A stretch of DNA of 64,000 nucleotides. It comes from Anastrepha obliqua. Lineage: Eukaryota > Arthropoda > Insecta > Diptera > Tephritidae. The stretch spans positions 23,932,044 through 23,996,043 of the forward strand of contig NC_072897.1 in NCBI RefSeq assembly GCF_027943255.1, in the 5' to 3' direction. Of this stretch, positions 50,807 through 61,967 are shown piece by piece (the first letter of the stretch is position 1; every line of letters starts with the position of its first letter). The position numbers and the translations under genes are program-made. Under the pieces are notes generated by a model. It made no database searches, was not told where the DNA came from, and saw only the letters and a list, made by a program, of their open reading frames with translations.

Positions 50807-50981
50807 TTTTTTTTTTCCATTTTTCTTTATTTATTGAATCTTTCTTTTATAAGAAACTAACAATAAGTTTACAAATCTTATATACTAGAGTAATATGTTT
50901 CCTTGCCAGTGCTAAGAAACGAATTATTTGCTCAAATGAACATATATTTACATATATGATTAACTCGGTTGTGAATCTCGA

Positions 50982-51071
50982 ATTCTTCATAGTTGGGAGC
51001 TGAAAAGGACGGGTTTCCAGTCTCCGATTCTTCGTAGCTGGGAGCCGGAAAGGCCTAGTTTCCAGTCTCCC
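50982..51071 (-). repeat. Two ~45-bp tandem units in the Jockey 3' UTR
   Basis: ATTCTTCATAGTTGGGAGCT... and ATTCTTCGTAGCTGGGAGCC... each end TTTCCAGTCTCC. The seam of the large duplication at 57967 falls in this repeat. Confidence 0.7.
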
Positions 51072-51193
51072 TTAGAGCTTCCGTTGTCTCTCATGTCGAT
51101 TGTGAAAATGATGTTGTTTTTTTGTTTTTGTTTCGAATGTTATAGATGTGGTTGGAGGAAGTTGTGGACGGACTCTCGCGTGAGATGAGATCA

Positions 51194-53860
51194 TTAAGAT
51201 ACTGCAGACTTGAAGATGTCTCTTTTTTTCAATCTTGTGTGACCTTCATCTAAAAGTAGATTTCGCGCTAGTTTATTGGGATGGTCTTCTAGCTTTTGTA
51301 GGTATTTTTTGCTCAACCGTACTATTTCATCGGCTACACGAGGTATGCAAATATCTCTGTGAATGTTAACGTTCTTTATATACCATGGCGCTCCCGTGAT
51401 TATCCGCAAGGCTTTAGATTGCACTCTCTGAAGTTTTTCGATATTTGAGGGCGTAGCCGTTCCCCACATTTCTATACCATATGTCCATATTGGTTTTAGC
51501 ATGGCTTTATATAGTAGCACTTTGTACTCTAGAGGTAATGCTGATTTCGAATTAAGCATCCAATATAGGCTTTTCATTTTAAGCTTGATATTCGACACTT
51601 TCTTTTCAATATGATTCCGCCATGTGAGTCTTCTATCTAAGTGAATTCCAAGATATTTTATTTCGTTTTGCTGTGGTATATTCTGACCATTTATTGTAAC
51701 TGCAGGGCAAGTTTCTTTTCTTAGAGTAAAAGTAATATGCACGCACTTGGTTTCATTAACCTTTATTCTCCAGTTTTTAAGCCATACTTCTGTTTCAAGT
51801 ATATGCCTTTGTAATATAGACGTTGCTACTTTTGGGTCTGTGTGAGTGCAAAGTATTGCAGTATCATCGGCAAATGTTGATGTCATTGTTTGGCTCGTCG
51901 TTGGCATATCAGATGTGTATAATACATATAAAATAGGGCCCAGAACGCTGCCTTGTGGAACTCCAGCGTCTATTCTACAATGCCGAGAGAAAAAGTCTTT
52001 TTGCTTTACAACAAATTCTCTATTAGTGATATAGTTTTGCAGCAAGAGGTGTACATTCGTAGGCAGTAAACTAGTAATTTTGTGAATTAGGCCGCGGTGC
52101 CATACCTTATCGAATGCTTGTGCTACGTCTAAGAACAGTGCAGTGCAGTACTGATTTTTCTCAAAGGACTTTCGTATAAATGACACAATGCGATGAACTT
52201 GCTCAGTTGTACTATGTTTTGCTCTAAATCCAAATTGGTGTTGAGGAATAATATTGTTATCTTGAATAAAGGGCATTATTTTCTGCAAGAGCAACTTTTC
52301 AAATAGCTTTGAAAGTATGGACAATAGACTAATTGGCCGATATGAGGATGCTTGGCTTAAGTCTTTCCCAGGTTTACCAATCATAATGATTTGAGATAAT
52401 TTCCAAGCTTTTGGGTAGTAGGCAGTACGAGAGATGGCGTTAAATATGTGCCTGATATGAAGAACGGCAGTATTGGGAAGCTCTTTTAGCATTTTTGGGG
52501 TGATTTTGTCGTAACCTGGTGCTTTTTTAGGTTTAAGTTGATTAATAACTGAGACTATGTTATTTTTTTTAAACTTTATTGGCTTTTTTGGTGGTTGCAA
52601 TATGTCTAGTGGTAAGCAAGTAGTTGCAGAAGACTGATTGGGAGTGAAGACAGATTGCAGATGTTCAGCAAATACACACCCTTTTTCAGAATCCGTACGT
52701 GCCCAATTACCATTTCCTAGCCGAATTGGTGATTCGTACTGTATGGGCCGATTTATATTTTTTGTGGCTTTCCACAATGCGTAATCTGTTTGGTCCGTCG
52801 GAGTAAGATTAGAAAGGAAATCATGAAGATGCCTCTCCTTTTCTTTTTTAAGGGCGCAACGCAACTTAACTGTGTATTCATACAATAGTTTCTTGTATTT
52901 TGGAGAACGATATTGTTGCCAAGACCTTCTCAGCTCTCGTTTCTTTTTAACTAAATCTTCTATAGTCTCATCAATGTTTCGCTGAGAGTTAACACGACTT
53001 TTATTATTTGTGGCCACTGCTGCCCTAGTAGCTCCATGCATTAGTTCAGTCAATGTATATATCTGCCTATCGATATCAATATCATTCTTTAAAGGAACAT
53101 TGGTTTTTATATGAGTGCTAATGTATTTCTTATATTTAAGCCAGTTTATGAGATTGGGATGGGGGAGCTGATTACCCGCTGTTCTGGTGCAAGGACTACC
53201 TTCCATGGTTATAATAGACGGAGAATGGTCGGAGGACAATTCCAGGGATGAGGACGCTGTTACAATCTTGCGATCAATACCCTTTATAATACCAAAGTCA
53301 ATCAGGTCAGGCATCTTCTGGCGGTCAGATGGCCAATATGTTGGCTGTCCTGTAGATACAACATCAAGTTTTGATCTTAGTATACAACTAAAAAGTTGTC
53401 TCCCTCTAGGTGTGACCAATCTAGAGCCCCAATAGTGGTGCTTGGCATTGAAGTCCCCTGCAGCCATAAACTTTGGCCCAAGTTTGGCAAAAAAATCTTT
53501 GAACTGTTGTTCGGTTATAATTTGAGAAGGAGGGCAGTACACAGCTGCGATAGCCATTGTACTGGAAAATTCTTGCAGTTGAATAATAGTGGACTGAAGG
53601 TATTCTTCATTAAATTCCTCAAGTACACTGTGCTTTAGACGTTTTTTTTTTAATATCGCTGTGCCACCACGAGCCATGTTTCTAGGATGTTTTGTATCAT
53701 AGAAATGATATTCCGGAATTCTAAAATAATTTTTATCTGTAAGATGAGTTTCAGATATAAGCATAATGTCAATGTTATTTGATAATAGAAAATTATAGAC
53801 TTCGAGCTTGTGCTTGGTGAGACCGTTTGCGTTCCAATGACAAATTTTGATTCTGTACAT
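51194..53860 (-). CDS. Jockey-1 ORF2: endonuclease and reverse transcriptase
   Basis: 888 codons, uninterrupted. Endonuclease: KICHWNANGLTKHK at the start, LISETHLTD (catalytic Glu), AAGDFNAKHHYWGSR and SSDHSPSI (Asp-His). RT: YRPISLLSILSKLFEKLL, FGFRAKHSTTEQVHR, FLDVAQAFDKVWHRG, VPQGSVLGPILYVL, STFADDTAIL and KYLGIHLDRRLTW. There is no RNase H domain, as usual for Jockey. Length is close to Jockey ORF2 of Drosophila (about 900 residues). The ATG overlaps the ORF1 stop (TAATG), so translation probably reinitiates. The protein would nick chromosomal DNA and copy the RNA at the nick. Confidence 0.92.
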   Translation of the reverse strand: MYRIKICHWNANGLTKHKLEVYNFLLSNNIDIMLISETHLTDKNYFRIPEYHFYDTKHPRNMARGGTAILKKKRLKHSVLEEFNEEYLQSTIIQLQEFSSTMAIAAVYCPPSQIITEQQFKDFFAKLGPKFMAAGDFNAKHHYWGSRLVTPRGRQLFSCILRSKLDVVSTGQPTYWPSDRQKMPDLIDFGIIKGIDRKIVTASSSLELSSDHSPSIITMEGSPCTRTAGNQLPHPNLINWLKYKKYISTHIKTNVPLKNDIDIDRQIYTLTELMHGATRAAVATNNKSRVNSQRNIDETIEDLVKKKRELRRSWQQYRSPKYKKLLYEYTVKLRCALKKEKERHLHDFLSNLTPTDQTDYALWKATKNINRPIQYESPIRLGNGNWARTDSEKGCVFAEHLQSVFTPNQSSATTCLPLDILQPPKKPIKFKKNNIVSVINQLKPKKAPGYDKITPKMLKELPNTAVLHIRHIFNAISRTAYYPKAWKLSQIIMIGKPGKDLSQASSYRPISLLSILSKLFEKLLLQKIMPFIQDNNIIPQHQFGFRAKHSTTEQVHRIVSFIRKSFEKNQYCTALFLDVAQAFDKVWHRGLIHKITSLLPTNVHLLLQNYITNREFVVKQKDFFSRHCRIDAGVPQGSVLGPILYVLYTSDMPTTSQTMTSTFADDTAILCTHTDPKVATSILQRHILETEVWLKNWRIKVNETKCVHITFTLRKETCPAVTINGQNIPQQNEIKYLGIHLDRRLTWRNHIEKKVSNIKLKMKSLYWMLNSKSALPLEYKVLLYKAMLKPIWTYGIEMWGTATPSNIEKLQRVQSKALRIITGAPWYIKNVNIHRDICIPRVADEIVRLSKKYLQKLEDHPNKLARNLLLDEGHTRLKKRDIFKSAVS

Positions 53861-54999
53861 TATGGGTTATTTAAAAGGGTTTGCATTAAAATGGTTTGAT
53901 TTCTAATCAGATCCTGTATCATGCTTTGCATTCCAACCATAAATTGATTAAGAGTTTGCACGAGTGTTTGAAGCATAGATTCTATACTGCAATTATTAAT
54001 GTTATTTGCTTCCACATTTGGGTTGGTTTTTAGGACGTTTGCATATGATTGGTATTGTGGTTGTGCTATTGGTTGGCGACTAGAAGAATTTAGATTTGGT
54101 ACTGTTGTAGGTGGGACAGGTTTTCTATTTGGCAGCAATTCTTTTTGTTTTATTGATAAAAATACAGGACAGCCCCGATAATTAGCAGTGTGGTTTTCTC
54201 CACAATTGCTACATTTTTTAGCACTTGAATCTTGTTTTGGTTTGCTACACGTAGATGTGGAGTGTAAGTCACCGCATATCACACACACGCTTGGTAAATT
54301 ACAGTAGCTACGAGTGTGGCCAAATTCCTGGCAGTTTGTACATTGTACGGGACTCTTACGTTTTAGTGGTTTTTCTATTGAAATTTTACGATGCAGTAGA
54401 TAACGCAGGTTGTAAATAGGATGCACTTCGCCTTTTTTTAATAATTTTGCTGATAGCTCAAGTTCTATACGAAACATTGGTTGCGGAACTTTGTTCCGGT
54501 TTTTTATATTAAATATGGACTTTATTTCGAATCCCGCTTCTTCCAGTGCTCCCTTTATTTCGGACGGATCTACATTATGCTCAACTCCTTTTAAAATTAC
54601 TATAAGACCCTTACTGCTTTTAAGCTGATACGTGTAGTACTCTTTCTTAAGCAAATCGAAATTATTTACTAACTTTCTAAAATTTTCTTCCTCGTAGATT
54701 TGAATTTTGGTCTCATGTATGTTGCCTTTCATAACAGAAACAACATGAAAATTGTTTGCAGCCAATAACTTCGCTAAATTGTGTACAAGACTGTTCGAAT
54801 TTTTTTCTCTTAAGTATATTGGGGGCGGTTTAGACTTACTGCCTGTACTTTTACTCTTGGTTATTTCCTCACTGTTGTCTAGTATAGCAAATCTATTCTG
54901 GTACAGGGAGCCGTCTTCACAATTTTTTTTTATTTTTTCTCTTTGTTTATCAACTGTTTGCTTTTGCGGACTTAGTTTACGCTTTGGCTGAATGTTCAT
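53860..54999 (-). CDS. Jockey-1 ORF1: Gag-like RNA-binding protein
   Basis: Proposed start MNIQPKRKLSPQKQ at 54999, giving 379 residues. The frame is open up to 55257, but that extension is family X RT (MIQKATRLVIPWLKN...) and then Jockey 5' UTR, so it is not native. Domains: basic N-terminus, KPPPIYLREKNSN motif, an RRM-like region (LIVILKGVEHNVDPSEIKGALEEAGFEI), then three CCHC knuckles (CTNCQEFGH, CVICGDLHS, CSNCGENHT) and a Gln/Asn-rich tail. It likely packages element RNA. The ORF ends TAA, overlapping the ORF2 ATG. Confidence 0.88.
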   Translation of the reverse strand: MNIQPKRKLSPQKQTVDKQREKIKKNCEDGSLYQNRFAILDNSEEITKSKSTGSKSKPPPIYLREKNSNSLVHNLAKLLAANNFHVVSVMKGNIHETKIQIYEEENFRKLVNNFDLLKKEYYTYQLKSSKGLIVILKGVEHNVDPSEIKGALEEAGFEIKSIFNIKNRNKVPQPMFRIELELSAKLLKKGEVHPIYNLRYLLHRKISIEKPLKRKSPVQCTNCQEFGHTRSYCNLPSVCVICGDLHSTSTCSKPKQDSSAKKCSNCGENHTANYRGCPVFLSIKQKELLPNRKPVPPTTVPNLNSSSRQPIAQPQYQSYANVLKTNPNVEANNINNCSIESMLQTLVQTLNQFMVGMQSMIQDLIRNQTILMQTLLNNP

Positions 55000-55113
55000 G
55001 TAGCGGTCTAACCCAGTCTGTATGACCGACTGTTTAATTTTACTCTGGTTTGGGCAGTTACTGATTAGAGCTTTCGTAGAGCTTTCGTGAGAGAGCTTTT
55101 CTTCTTGAGCTGT

Positions 55114-55121
55114 GTACAGAT
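55114..55121. repeat. Target duplication of Jockey-1 (right copy)
   Basis: GTACAGAT, matching 50799-50806. Confidence 0.8.
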
Positions 55122-55985
55122 GTAAACTTTTTCCTCTATTGGGTATAAGGACGACCCTCGCAACTCTCAAATTTGCCAGTACATAGTTCAACCTCAAACA
55201 TCCCTCGTAAATATTCTTCAACCATGGTATTACTAAACGTGTAGCTTTTTGTATCATGGCCGGAATGATACCATCTGGTTCTGGCGATTTGAAAGATTCA
55301 AATAAATTGATTACCCAATCTAGTATTCGTGGGTAATTGCGTCTGTTTTAGTGATACCCACTGCCACCCTGGCTGGATCGGTATTGCTTACATCACCACA
55401 GCCTGGAAAGTGGGTGCTAATGAGATCCTCTATAGATTCTGCGCTGTTTTTGGTCCATGTACCATCCTCTTTCCTGACAAGGTTAGGTACACAAGGATGC
55501 TTTGACAATGCTTTTTTCCATACCTGCGCAGAAGTCCTTCTAGGAGTTTCTGTTGGCAACACGGATTACCTATTTAAAGTAAGTAAAGTAAACTAAGTAC
55601 ATCTCTATATTTTCCGAAATAACTTCAAAGGTTGCGTTTTGTTCGTGTTGGGGGAAAGAAATGTTGTACACTTCAGTTAAGGCCGCTGTAAGCCTGGTAA
55701 GCAAAACTTCGATGTCTTGATGCGAATTTATCGGTGTATTGTTTCCCATTTCCTTTGTCAGAATCTTTCCATAAAGGTCCCAGTTAGTGTTTCTGGGATT
55801 CCTCAGAACTTTACTGATCTTAGTGAAATGGAAATCAATATTAAACCTGATGTAATTATTATCTGAGAATGAGGGTTCTTCCAGAACCTTCCAGTCCCTG
55901 GTTATAGTGTTATCATCAGTGAAGGGAGCTATGTCGAGAACGTTTTTCGAGGTAGGGCCCCCGAATGTCGGTTTTTCCCCTCAAT
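55122..55985 (-). pseudogene. Family X ORF2, 5' part (endonuclease end and RT start)
   Basis: Read downward from 55985: PTFGGPTSKNVLDIAPF, then DWKVLEEPSFSDNNYIRFNI (decayed SDH motif) and LRNPRNTNWDLYGKILT. After frame changes come WKKALSKHPCVPNLVRKEDGTWT (55562-55320) and SPEPDGIIPAMIQKATR...RVVLIPNRGKSLH (55300-55122), the opening RT blocks. It stops at the Jockey-1 insertion and continues at 50798. ORF1 and the endonuclease start are missing, so the copy is 5' truncated at about 55985. Confidence 0.75.
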
Positions 55986-56403
55986 TTGCAAGACTTAGCC
56001 TACTTTGAATTAGTGCTTAAATAATTTAACATTATATGTATATTGCAAACTATTGTAAACCATAATTGTATCTAAAATATGTGGCATATGTGATTATACC
56101 ATTCTTTTCTTACCATTTTTGGAACGGTAGCAAGCTGTGTTTCCCAATCATCGACATGGTTCTCATTATATCCGTCATCCTGCATGGAGGGGAACATTTT
56201 TTGGATTTCAGCTTCTATCACAGAAATGTAATTCTATTTCCCAGGCATGTTAATCTGGAAATAACTTAAACTTTCGATTTCAATTCCTCCACCTCCCGCA
56301 TGGATATATTTGGGAGGTTCCTTCACAAGTCGTACATCTGCAATGTACATTAAAAGCTGCATAATTATAATAAACTTCTTTAGTTTTGCTAATATTAAAT
56401 GGT
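55986..56403. other. Unassigned sequence between family X and the SINE
   Basis: About 420 bases, repeated at 62954-63371 by the segmental duplication. No coding resemblance. Confidence 0.4.
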
Positions 56404-56732
56404 GGCGGCCGCCGTAGCCAAATGGGTTGGTGCGTGACTACAATAAGGAATTCAGAGAGAACGTAGTTACGAATCTTGTTGAAAGACCAAAATGAAGAAA
56501 CAAATTTTTCTAATAGCGGTCACCTCTCGGCTGGCAATGGCAAACCTTCGAGTGTATTTCTGTCATAAAAAGGCTCCTTATAAAAAATGTATGCCGGTAG
56601 GAGTCGGCTTGAAAATGTAGGTCCCTCCATTTGTAGAACAACATCAAGACGCACGCCACAAATAGGAGGAGGAGCTCGGCCAAACACCCAAGAAGGGTGT
56701 ACGCGCCAGTCACATATATGCATATATATAAT
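56404..56732 (+). mobile_element. tRNA-derived SINE, copy 3
   Basis: GGCGGCCGCCGTAGCCAAATGGGTTGG head (box A with one change), a decayed box B (GTTACGAATCTTG), the shared body (TAATAGCGGTCACCTCTCGG, TAGGTCCCTCCATTTGTAGAACA) and the end TACGCGCCAGTCACATATATGCATATATATA. Duplicated as copy 4 at 63372. Confidence 0.85.
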
Positions 56733-57190
56733 TTTAAATATCTTTTAATATAGATTGCTGAAGTAAATCTTCAACCAGGCTTTTATTAGCAAGCGTATAG
56801 TATTTGGGCACAGTACCTCTTCTCAAAAATCGCTTATTCGAAAAGCCTAAGGTATTTTCAATAACGCGTTGTTTTTAAATGCATAAATAATTAATAAATT
56901 ATTTGTTACTTAAATTGCGTGTTACTTAAATTGTTTGTTAAATTGCGTCTCATTTTCTATGTGTTCAATTGAAAAATGCTTCATGCATATGCGACTCGTT
57001 TTCAGGTTGAAAGCATCTTCTCTCCGGTAGAACTGATGGGAAACCAAAAAACCTTTAAGATCAGTTGCCTTCGTTTTTTACACTATCATAATTTAAAATC
57101 GCGCACTTCATTTAGATTAGATATAAATTTGAATTAAACGAAACAATTTACAGCTTTGCACGTTTGTATTCGCCGCATTATATAGTTATA
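56733..57190. other. AT-rich spacer
   Basis: No feature recognised. The part to ~57032 is repeated at 63701-64000. Confidence 0.4.
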
Positions 57191-57511
57191 CTAGCGGACC
57201 CCCACCCGCTTCGCTGGGTGAAAGAAAAATATAAATGAAAAGTGTTCTTTGTTTTTTTCTTGTTTCATCATTTAATTCATGCACGGCCATTATTTTGTGA
57301 CTTATTCTAATAACAATGTTTTATTTATTTTAGTGACTTACTCTAATGATTGTAAACTAACAACTTATTCTAAAGCCTTCTGATACACAAAATTTTTTGT
57401 TTCATTTTCATGCGGTGTATAAATAAAAAGTAACGATGGTTTCCCTACTCGAGAACATCCTACATACAGTTGCCCATGACCAAAGCATGGATAAGTTAGG
57501 TCAATTCCACA
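57191..57511 (-). mobile_element. Helitron 3' end with hairpin
   Basis: Minus-strand reading ends with a hairpin CACCCAGCGAAGCGGGTG (57220-57203), then GGGGTCCGCTAG at 57191 followed by T: the textbook Helitron 3' terminus (short hairpin about ten bases before CTRR, inserted before T). Upstream coding (57511-57360) reads DLTYPCFGHGQLYVGCSRVGKPS and ...VYQKALE, the helicase C-terminus. It is cut at 57512 by a Jockey insertion. Confidence 0.85.
57350..57511 (-). pseudogene. Helitron helicase C-terminal fragment
   Basis: About 50 codons: GIDLTYPCFGHGQLYVGCSRVG (motif VI), then LLFIYTPHENETKN and VYQKALE with a stop. It matches the end of Helitron Rep/helicase proteins. The rest was separated or removed by the Jockey insertion at 57512. 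A different subfamily from the fragment at 44559. Confidence 0.8.
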
Positions 57512-58046
57512 TTTTTTTTTCCATTTTTCTTTATTTATTGAATCTTTCTTTTATAAGAAACTAACAATAAGTTTACAAATCTTATATACATACTAGAGTA
57601 ATATGTTTCCTTGCCAGTGCTAAGAAACGAATTATTTGCTCAAATGAACATATATTTACATATATGATTAAATCGGTTGTGAATCTCGAATTCTTCATAG
57701 TTGGGAGCTGAAAAGGACGGGTTTCCAGTCTCCGATTCTTCGTAGCTGGGAGCCGTAAAGGCCTAGTTTCCAGTCTCCCTTAGAGCTTCCGTTATCTCTC
57801 ATGTCGATTGTGAAAATGATGTCTTTTTTTTGTTTTTGTTTCGAATGTGATAGATGTGGTTGGAGGAAGTTGTGGACGGACTCTCGGGTGAGATGAGATC
57901 ATTAAGATACTGCAGACTTGAAGATGTCTCTTTTTTTCATTCTTGTGTGACATTCATCTAAAAGTAGTTGGGAGCTGAAAAGGACGGGTTTCCAGTCTCC
58001 GATTCTTCGTAGCTGGGAGCCGGAAAGGCCTAGTTTCCAGTCTCCC

Positions 58047-60828
58047 TTAGAGCTTCCGTTGTCTCTCATGTCGATTGTGAAAATGATGTTGTTTTTTTGT
58101 TTTTGTTTCGAATGTGATAGATGTGGTTGGAGGAAGTTGTTGACGGACTCTCACGTGAGATGAGATCATTAAGATACTGCAGACTTGAAGATGTCTCTTT
58201 TTTTTCAATCTTGTGTGACCTTCTTCTAAAAGTAGATTTCGCGCTAGTTTATTGGGATGGTCTTCTAGCTTTTGTAGGTATTTTTTGCTCAACCGTACTA
58301 TTTCATCGGCTACACGAGGTATGCAAATATCTCTGTGAATGTTAACGTTCTTTATATACCATGGCGCTCCCGTGATTATCCGCAAGGCTTTAGATTGCAC
58401 TCTCTGAAGTTTTTCGATATTTGAGGGCGTAGCCGTTCCCCACATTTCTATACCATATGTCCATATTGGTTTTAGAATAGCTTTATATAGTAGCACTTTG
58501 TACTCTAGAGGTAATGCTGATTTCGAATTAAGCATCCAATATAGGCTTTTCATTTTAAGCTTGATATTCGACACTTTCTTTTCAATATGATTCCGCCATG
58601 TGAGTCTTCTATCTAAGTGAATTCCAAGATATTTTATTTCGTTTTGCTGTGGTATATTCTGACCATTTATTGTAACTGCAGGGCAAGTTTCTTTTCTTAG
58701 AGTAAAAGTAATATGCACGCACTTGGTTTCATTAACCTTTATTCTCCAGTTTTTAAGCCATACTTCTGTTTCAAGTATATGCCTTTGTAATATAGACGTT
58801 GCTACTTTTGGGTCTGTGTGAGTACAAAGTATTGCAGTATCATCGGCAAATGTTGATGTCATTGTTTGGCTCGTCGTTGGCATATCAGATGTGTATAATA
58901 CATATAAAATAGGGCCCAGAACGCTGCCTTGTGGAACTCCAGCGTCTATTCTACAATGCCGAGAGAAAAAATCTTTTTGCTTTACAACAAATTCTCTATT
59001 AGTGATATAGTTTTGCAGCAAGAGGTGTACATTCGTAGGCAGTAAACTAGTAATTTTGTGAATTAGGCCGCGGTGCCATACCTTATCGAATGCTTGTGCT
59101 ACGTCTAAGAACAGTGCAGTGCAGTACTGATTTTTCTCAAAGGACTTTCGTATAAATGACACAATGCGATGAACTTGCTCAGTTGTACTATGTTTTGCTC
59201 TAAATCCAAATTGGTGTTGAGGAATAATATTGTTATCTTGAATAAAGGGCATTATTTTCTGCAAGAGCAACTTTTCAAATAGCTTTGAAAGTATGGACAA
59301 TAGACTAATTGGCCGATATGAGGATGCTTGGCTTAAGTCTTTCCCAGGTTTACCAATCATAATGATTTGAGATAATTTCCAAGCTTTTGGGTAGTAGGCA
59401 GTACGAGAGATGGCGTTAAATATGTGCCTGATATGAAGAACGGCAATATTGGGAAGCTCTTTTAGCATTTTTGGGGTGATTTTGTCGTAACCTGGTGCTT
59501 TTTTAGGTTTAAGTTGATTAATAACTGAGACTATGTTATTTTTTTTAAACTTTATTGGCTTTTTTGGTGGTTGCAATATGTGTAGTGGTAAGCAAGTAGT
59601 TGCAGAAGACTGATTGGGAGTGAAGACAGATTGCAGATGTTCAGCAAATACACACCCTTTTTCAGAATCCGTACGTGCCCAATTACCATTTCCTAGCCGA
59701 ATTGGTGATTCGTACTGTATGGGCCGATTTATATTTTTTGTGGCTTTCCACAATGCGTAATCTGTTTGGTCCGTCGGAGTAAGATTAGAAAGGAAATCAT
59801 GAAGATGCCTCTCCTTTTCTTTTTTAAGGGCGCAACGCAACTTAACTGTGTATTCATACAATAGTTTCTTGTATTTTGGAGAACGATATTGTTGCCAAGA
59901 CCTTCTCAGCTCTCGTTTCTTTTTAACTAAATCTTCTATAGTCTCATCAATGTTTCGCTGAGAGTTAACACGACTTTTATTATTTGTGGCCACTGCTGCC
60001 CTAGTAGCTCCATGCATTAGTTCAGTCAATGTATATATCTGCCTATCGATATCAATATCATTCTTTAAAGGAGCATTGGTTTTTATATGAGTGCTAATGT
60101 ATTTCTTATATTTAAGCCAGTTTATGAGATTGGGATGGGGGAGCTGATTACCCGCTGTTCTGGTGCAAGGACTACCTTCCATGGTTATAATAGACGGAGA
60201 ATGGTCGGAGGACAATTCCAGGGATGAGGACGCTGTTACAATCTTGCGATCAATACCCTTTATAATACCAAAGGGCAGGTATCTTCTGGCGGTCAGATGG
60301 CCAATATGTTGGCTGTCCTGTAGATACAACATCAAGTTTTGATCTTAATATACAACTAAAAAGTTGTCTCCCTCTAGGTGTGACCAATCTAGAGCCCCAA
60401 TAGTGGTGCTTGGCATTGAAGTCCCCTGCAGCCATAAACTTTGGCCCAAGTTTGGCAAAAAAATCTTTGAACTGTTGTTCGGTTATAATTTGAGAAGGAG
60501 GGCAGTACACAGCTGCGATAGCCATTGTACTGGAAAATTCTTGCAGTTGAATAATAGTGGACTGAAGGTATTCTTCATTAAATTCCTCAAGTACACTGTG
60601 CTTTAGACGTTTTTTTTTTAATATCGCTGTGCCACCACGAGCCATGTTTCTAGGATGTTTTGTATCATAGAAATGATATTCCGGAATTCTAAAATAATTT
60701 TTATCTGTAAGATGAGTTTCAGATATAAGCATAATGTCAATGTTATTTGATAATAGAAAATTATAGACTTCGAGCTTGTGCTTGGTGAGACCGTTTGCGT
60801 TCCAATGACAAATTTTGATTCTGTACAT
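58047..60828 (-). pseudogene. Jockey-2 ORF2, frameshifted in the endonuclease
   Basis: Same protein as Jockey-1 ORF2, but a net 8-bp deletion at about 60271-60280 (after PTYWPSDRQK) shifts the frame in the endonuclease before the SDH motif. The pieces 60828-60250 and 60335-58047 overlap in different frames. An extra T in the run near 58200 also changes the C-terminus, replacing the KKRDIFKSAVS end with a longer tail. RT motifs including FADD are intact. Not functional as one protein. Confidence 0.9.
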
Positions 60829-61967
60829 TATGGGTTATTTAAAAGGGTTTGCATTAAAATGGTTTGATTTCTAATCAGATCCTGTATCATGCTTTGCATT
60901 CCAACCATAAATTGATTAAGAGTTTGCACGAGTGTTTGAAGCATAGATTCTATACTGCAATTATTAATGTTATTTGCTTCCACATTTGGGTTGGTTTTTA
61001 GGACGTTTGCATATGATTGGTATTGTGGTTGTGCTATTGGTTGGCGACTAGAAGAATTTAGATTTGGTACTGTTGTAGGTGGGACAGGTTTTCTATTTGG
61101 CAGCAATTCTTTTTGTTTTATTGATAAAAATACAGGACAGCCCCGATAATTAGCAGTGTGGTTTTCTCCACAATTGCTACATTTTTTAGCACTTGAATCT
61201 TGTTTTGGTTTGCTACACGTAGATGTGGAGTGTAAGTCACCGCATATCACACACACGCTTGGTAAATTACAGTAGCTACGAGTGTGGCCAAATTCCTGGC
61301 AGTTTGTACATTGTACGGGACTCTTACGTTTTAGTGGTTTTTCTATTGAAATTTTACGATGCAGTAGATAACGCAGGTTGTAAATAGGATGCACTTCGCC
61401 TTTTTTTAATAATTTTGCTGATAGCTCAAGTTCTATACGAAACATTGGTTGCGGAACTTTGTTCCGGTTTTTTATATTAAATATGGACTTTATTTCGAAT
61501 CCCGCTTCTTCCAGTGCTCCCTTTATTTCGGACGGATCTACATTATGCTCAACTCCTTTTAAAATTACTATAAGACCCTTACTGCTTTTAAGCTGATACG
61601 TGTAGTACTCTTTCTTAAGCAAATCGAAATTATTTACTAACTTTCTAAAATTTTCTTCCTCGTAGATTTGAATTTTGGTCTCATGTATGTTGCCTTTCAT
61701 AACAGAAACAACATGAAAATTGTTTGCAGCCAATAACTTCGCTAAATTGTGTACAAGACTGTTCGAATTTTTTTCTCTTAAGTATATTGGGGGCGGTTTA
61801 GACTTACTGCCTGTACTTTTACTCTTGGTTATTTCCTCACTGTTGTCTAGTATAGCAAATCTATTCTGGCACAGGGAGCCGTCTTCACAATTTTTTTTTA
61901 TTTTTTCTCTTTGTTTATCAACTGTTTGCTTTTGCGGACTTAGTTTACGCTTTGGCTGAATGTTCAT
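60828..61967 (-). CDS. Jockey-2 ORF1: Gag-like RNA-binding protein
   Basis: Duplicate of 53860-54999 with one visible residue change (LCQNRF for LYQNRF in the N-terminal third). Same proposed start MNIQPKRK, RRM-like region, three CCHC knuckles and Gln/Asn-rich tail. It ends in TAA overlapping the ORF2 ATG at 60828. Open for its full length, so the protein could be made, but its ORF2 partner is broken. Confidence 0.85.
   Translation of the reverse strand: MNIQPKRKLSPQKQTVDKQREKIKKNCEDGSLCQNRFAILDNSEEITKSKSTGSKSKPPPIYLREKNSNSLVHNLAKLLAANNFHVVSVMKGNIHETKIQIYEEENFRKLVNNFDLLKKEYYTYQLKSSKGLIVILKGVEHNVDPSEIKGALEEAGFEIKSIFNIKNRNKVPQPMFRIELELSAKLLKKGEVHPIYNLRYLLHRKISIEKPLKRKSPVQCTNCQEFGHTRSYCNLPSVCVICGDLHSTSTCSKPKQDSSAKKCSNCGENHTANYRGCPVFLSIKQKELLPNRKPVPPTTVPNLNSSSRQPIAQPQYQSYANVLKTNPNVEANNINNCSIESMLQTLVQTLNQFMVGMQSMIQDLIRNQTILMQTLLNNP

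Larger units (their letters stand above)
50807..55113 (-). mobile_element. Jockey non-LTR retrotransposon, full length (Jockey-1)
   Basis: 4,307 bp on the minus strand, with a poly(A) tail (T run at 50807-50816) and 8-bp target duplications GTACAGAT. ORF1 (54999-53860) and ORF2 (53860-51194) are both open and overlap as TAATG. It inserted into the RT of family X between GKSLH and YSKDY. Intact ORFs and duplications suggest a young, possibly competent copy. A near copy lies at 57512-62081. Confidence 0.9.

Noticed and set aside
54999..55257. Upstream extension of Jockey ORF1 to 55257
   Set aside because: The extra residues are family X RT and Jockey 5' UTR that happen to be open across the insertion boundary.
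56066..56269. A 67-residue frame between family X and the SINE
   Set aside because: Repeated only because of the segmental duplication; hydrophobic low-complexity composition and no homology that I recognise.
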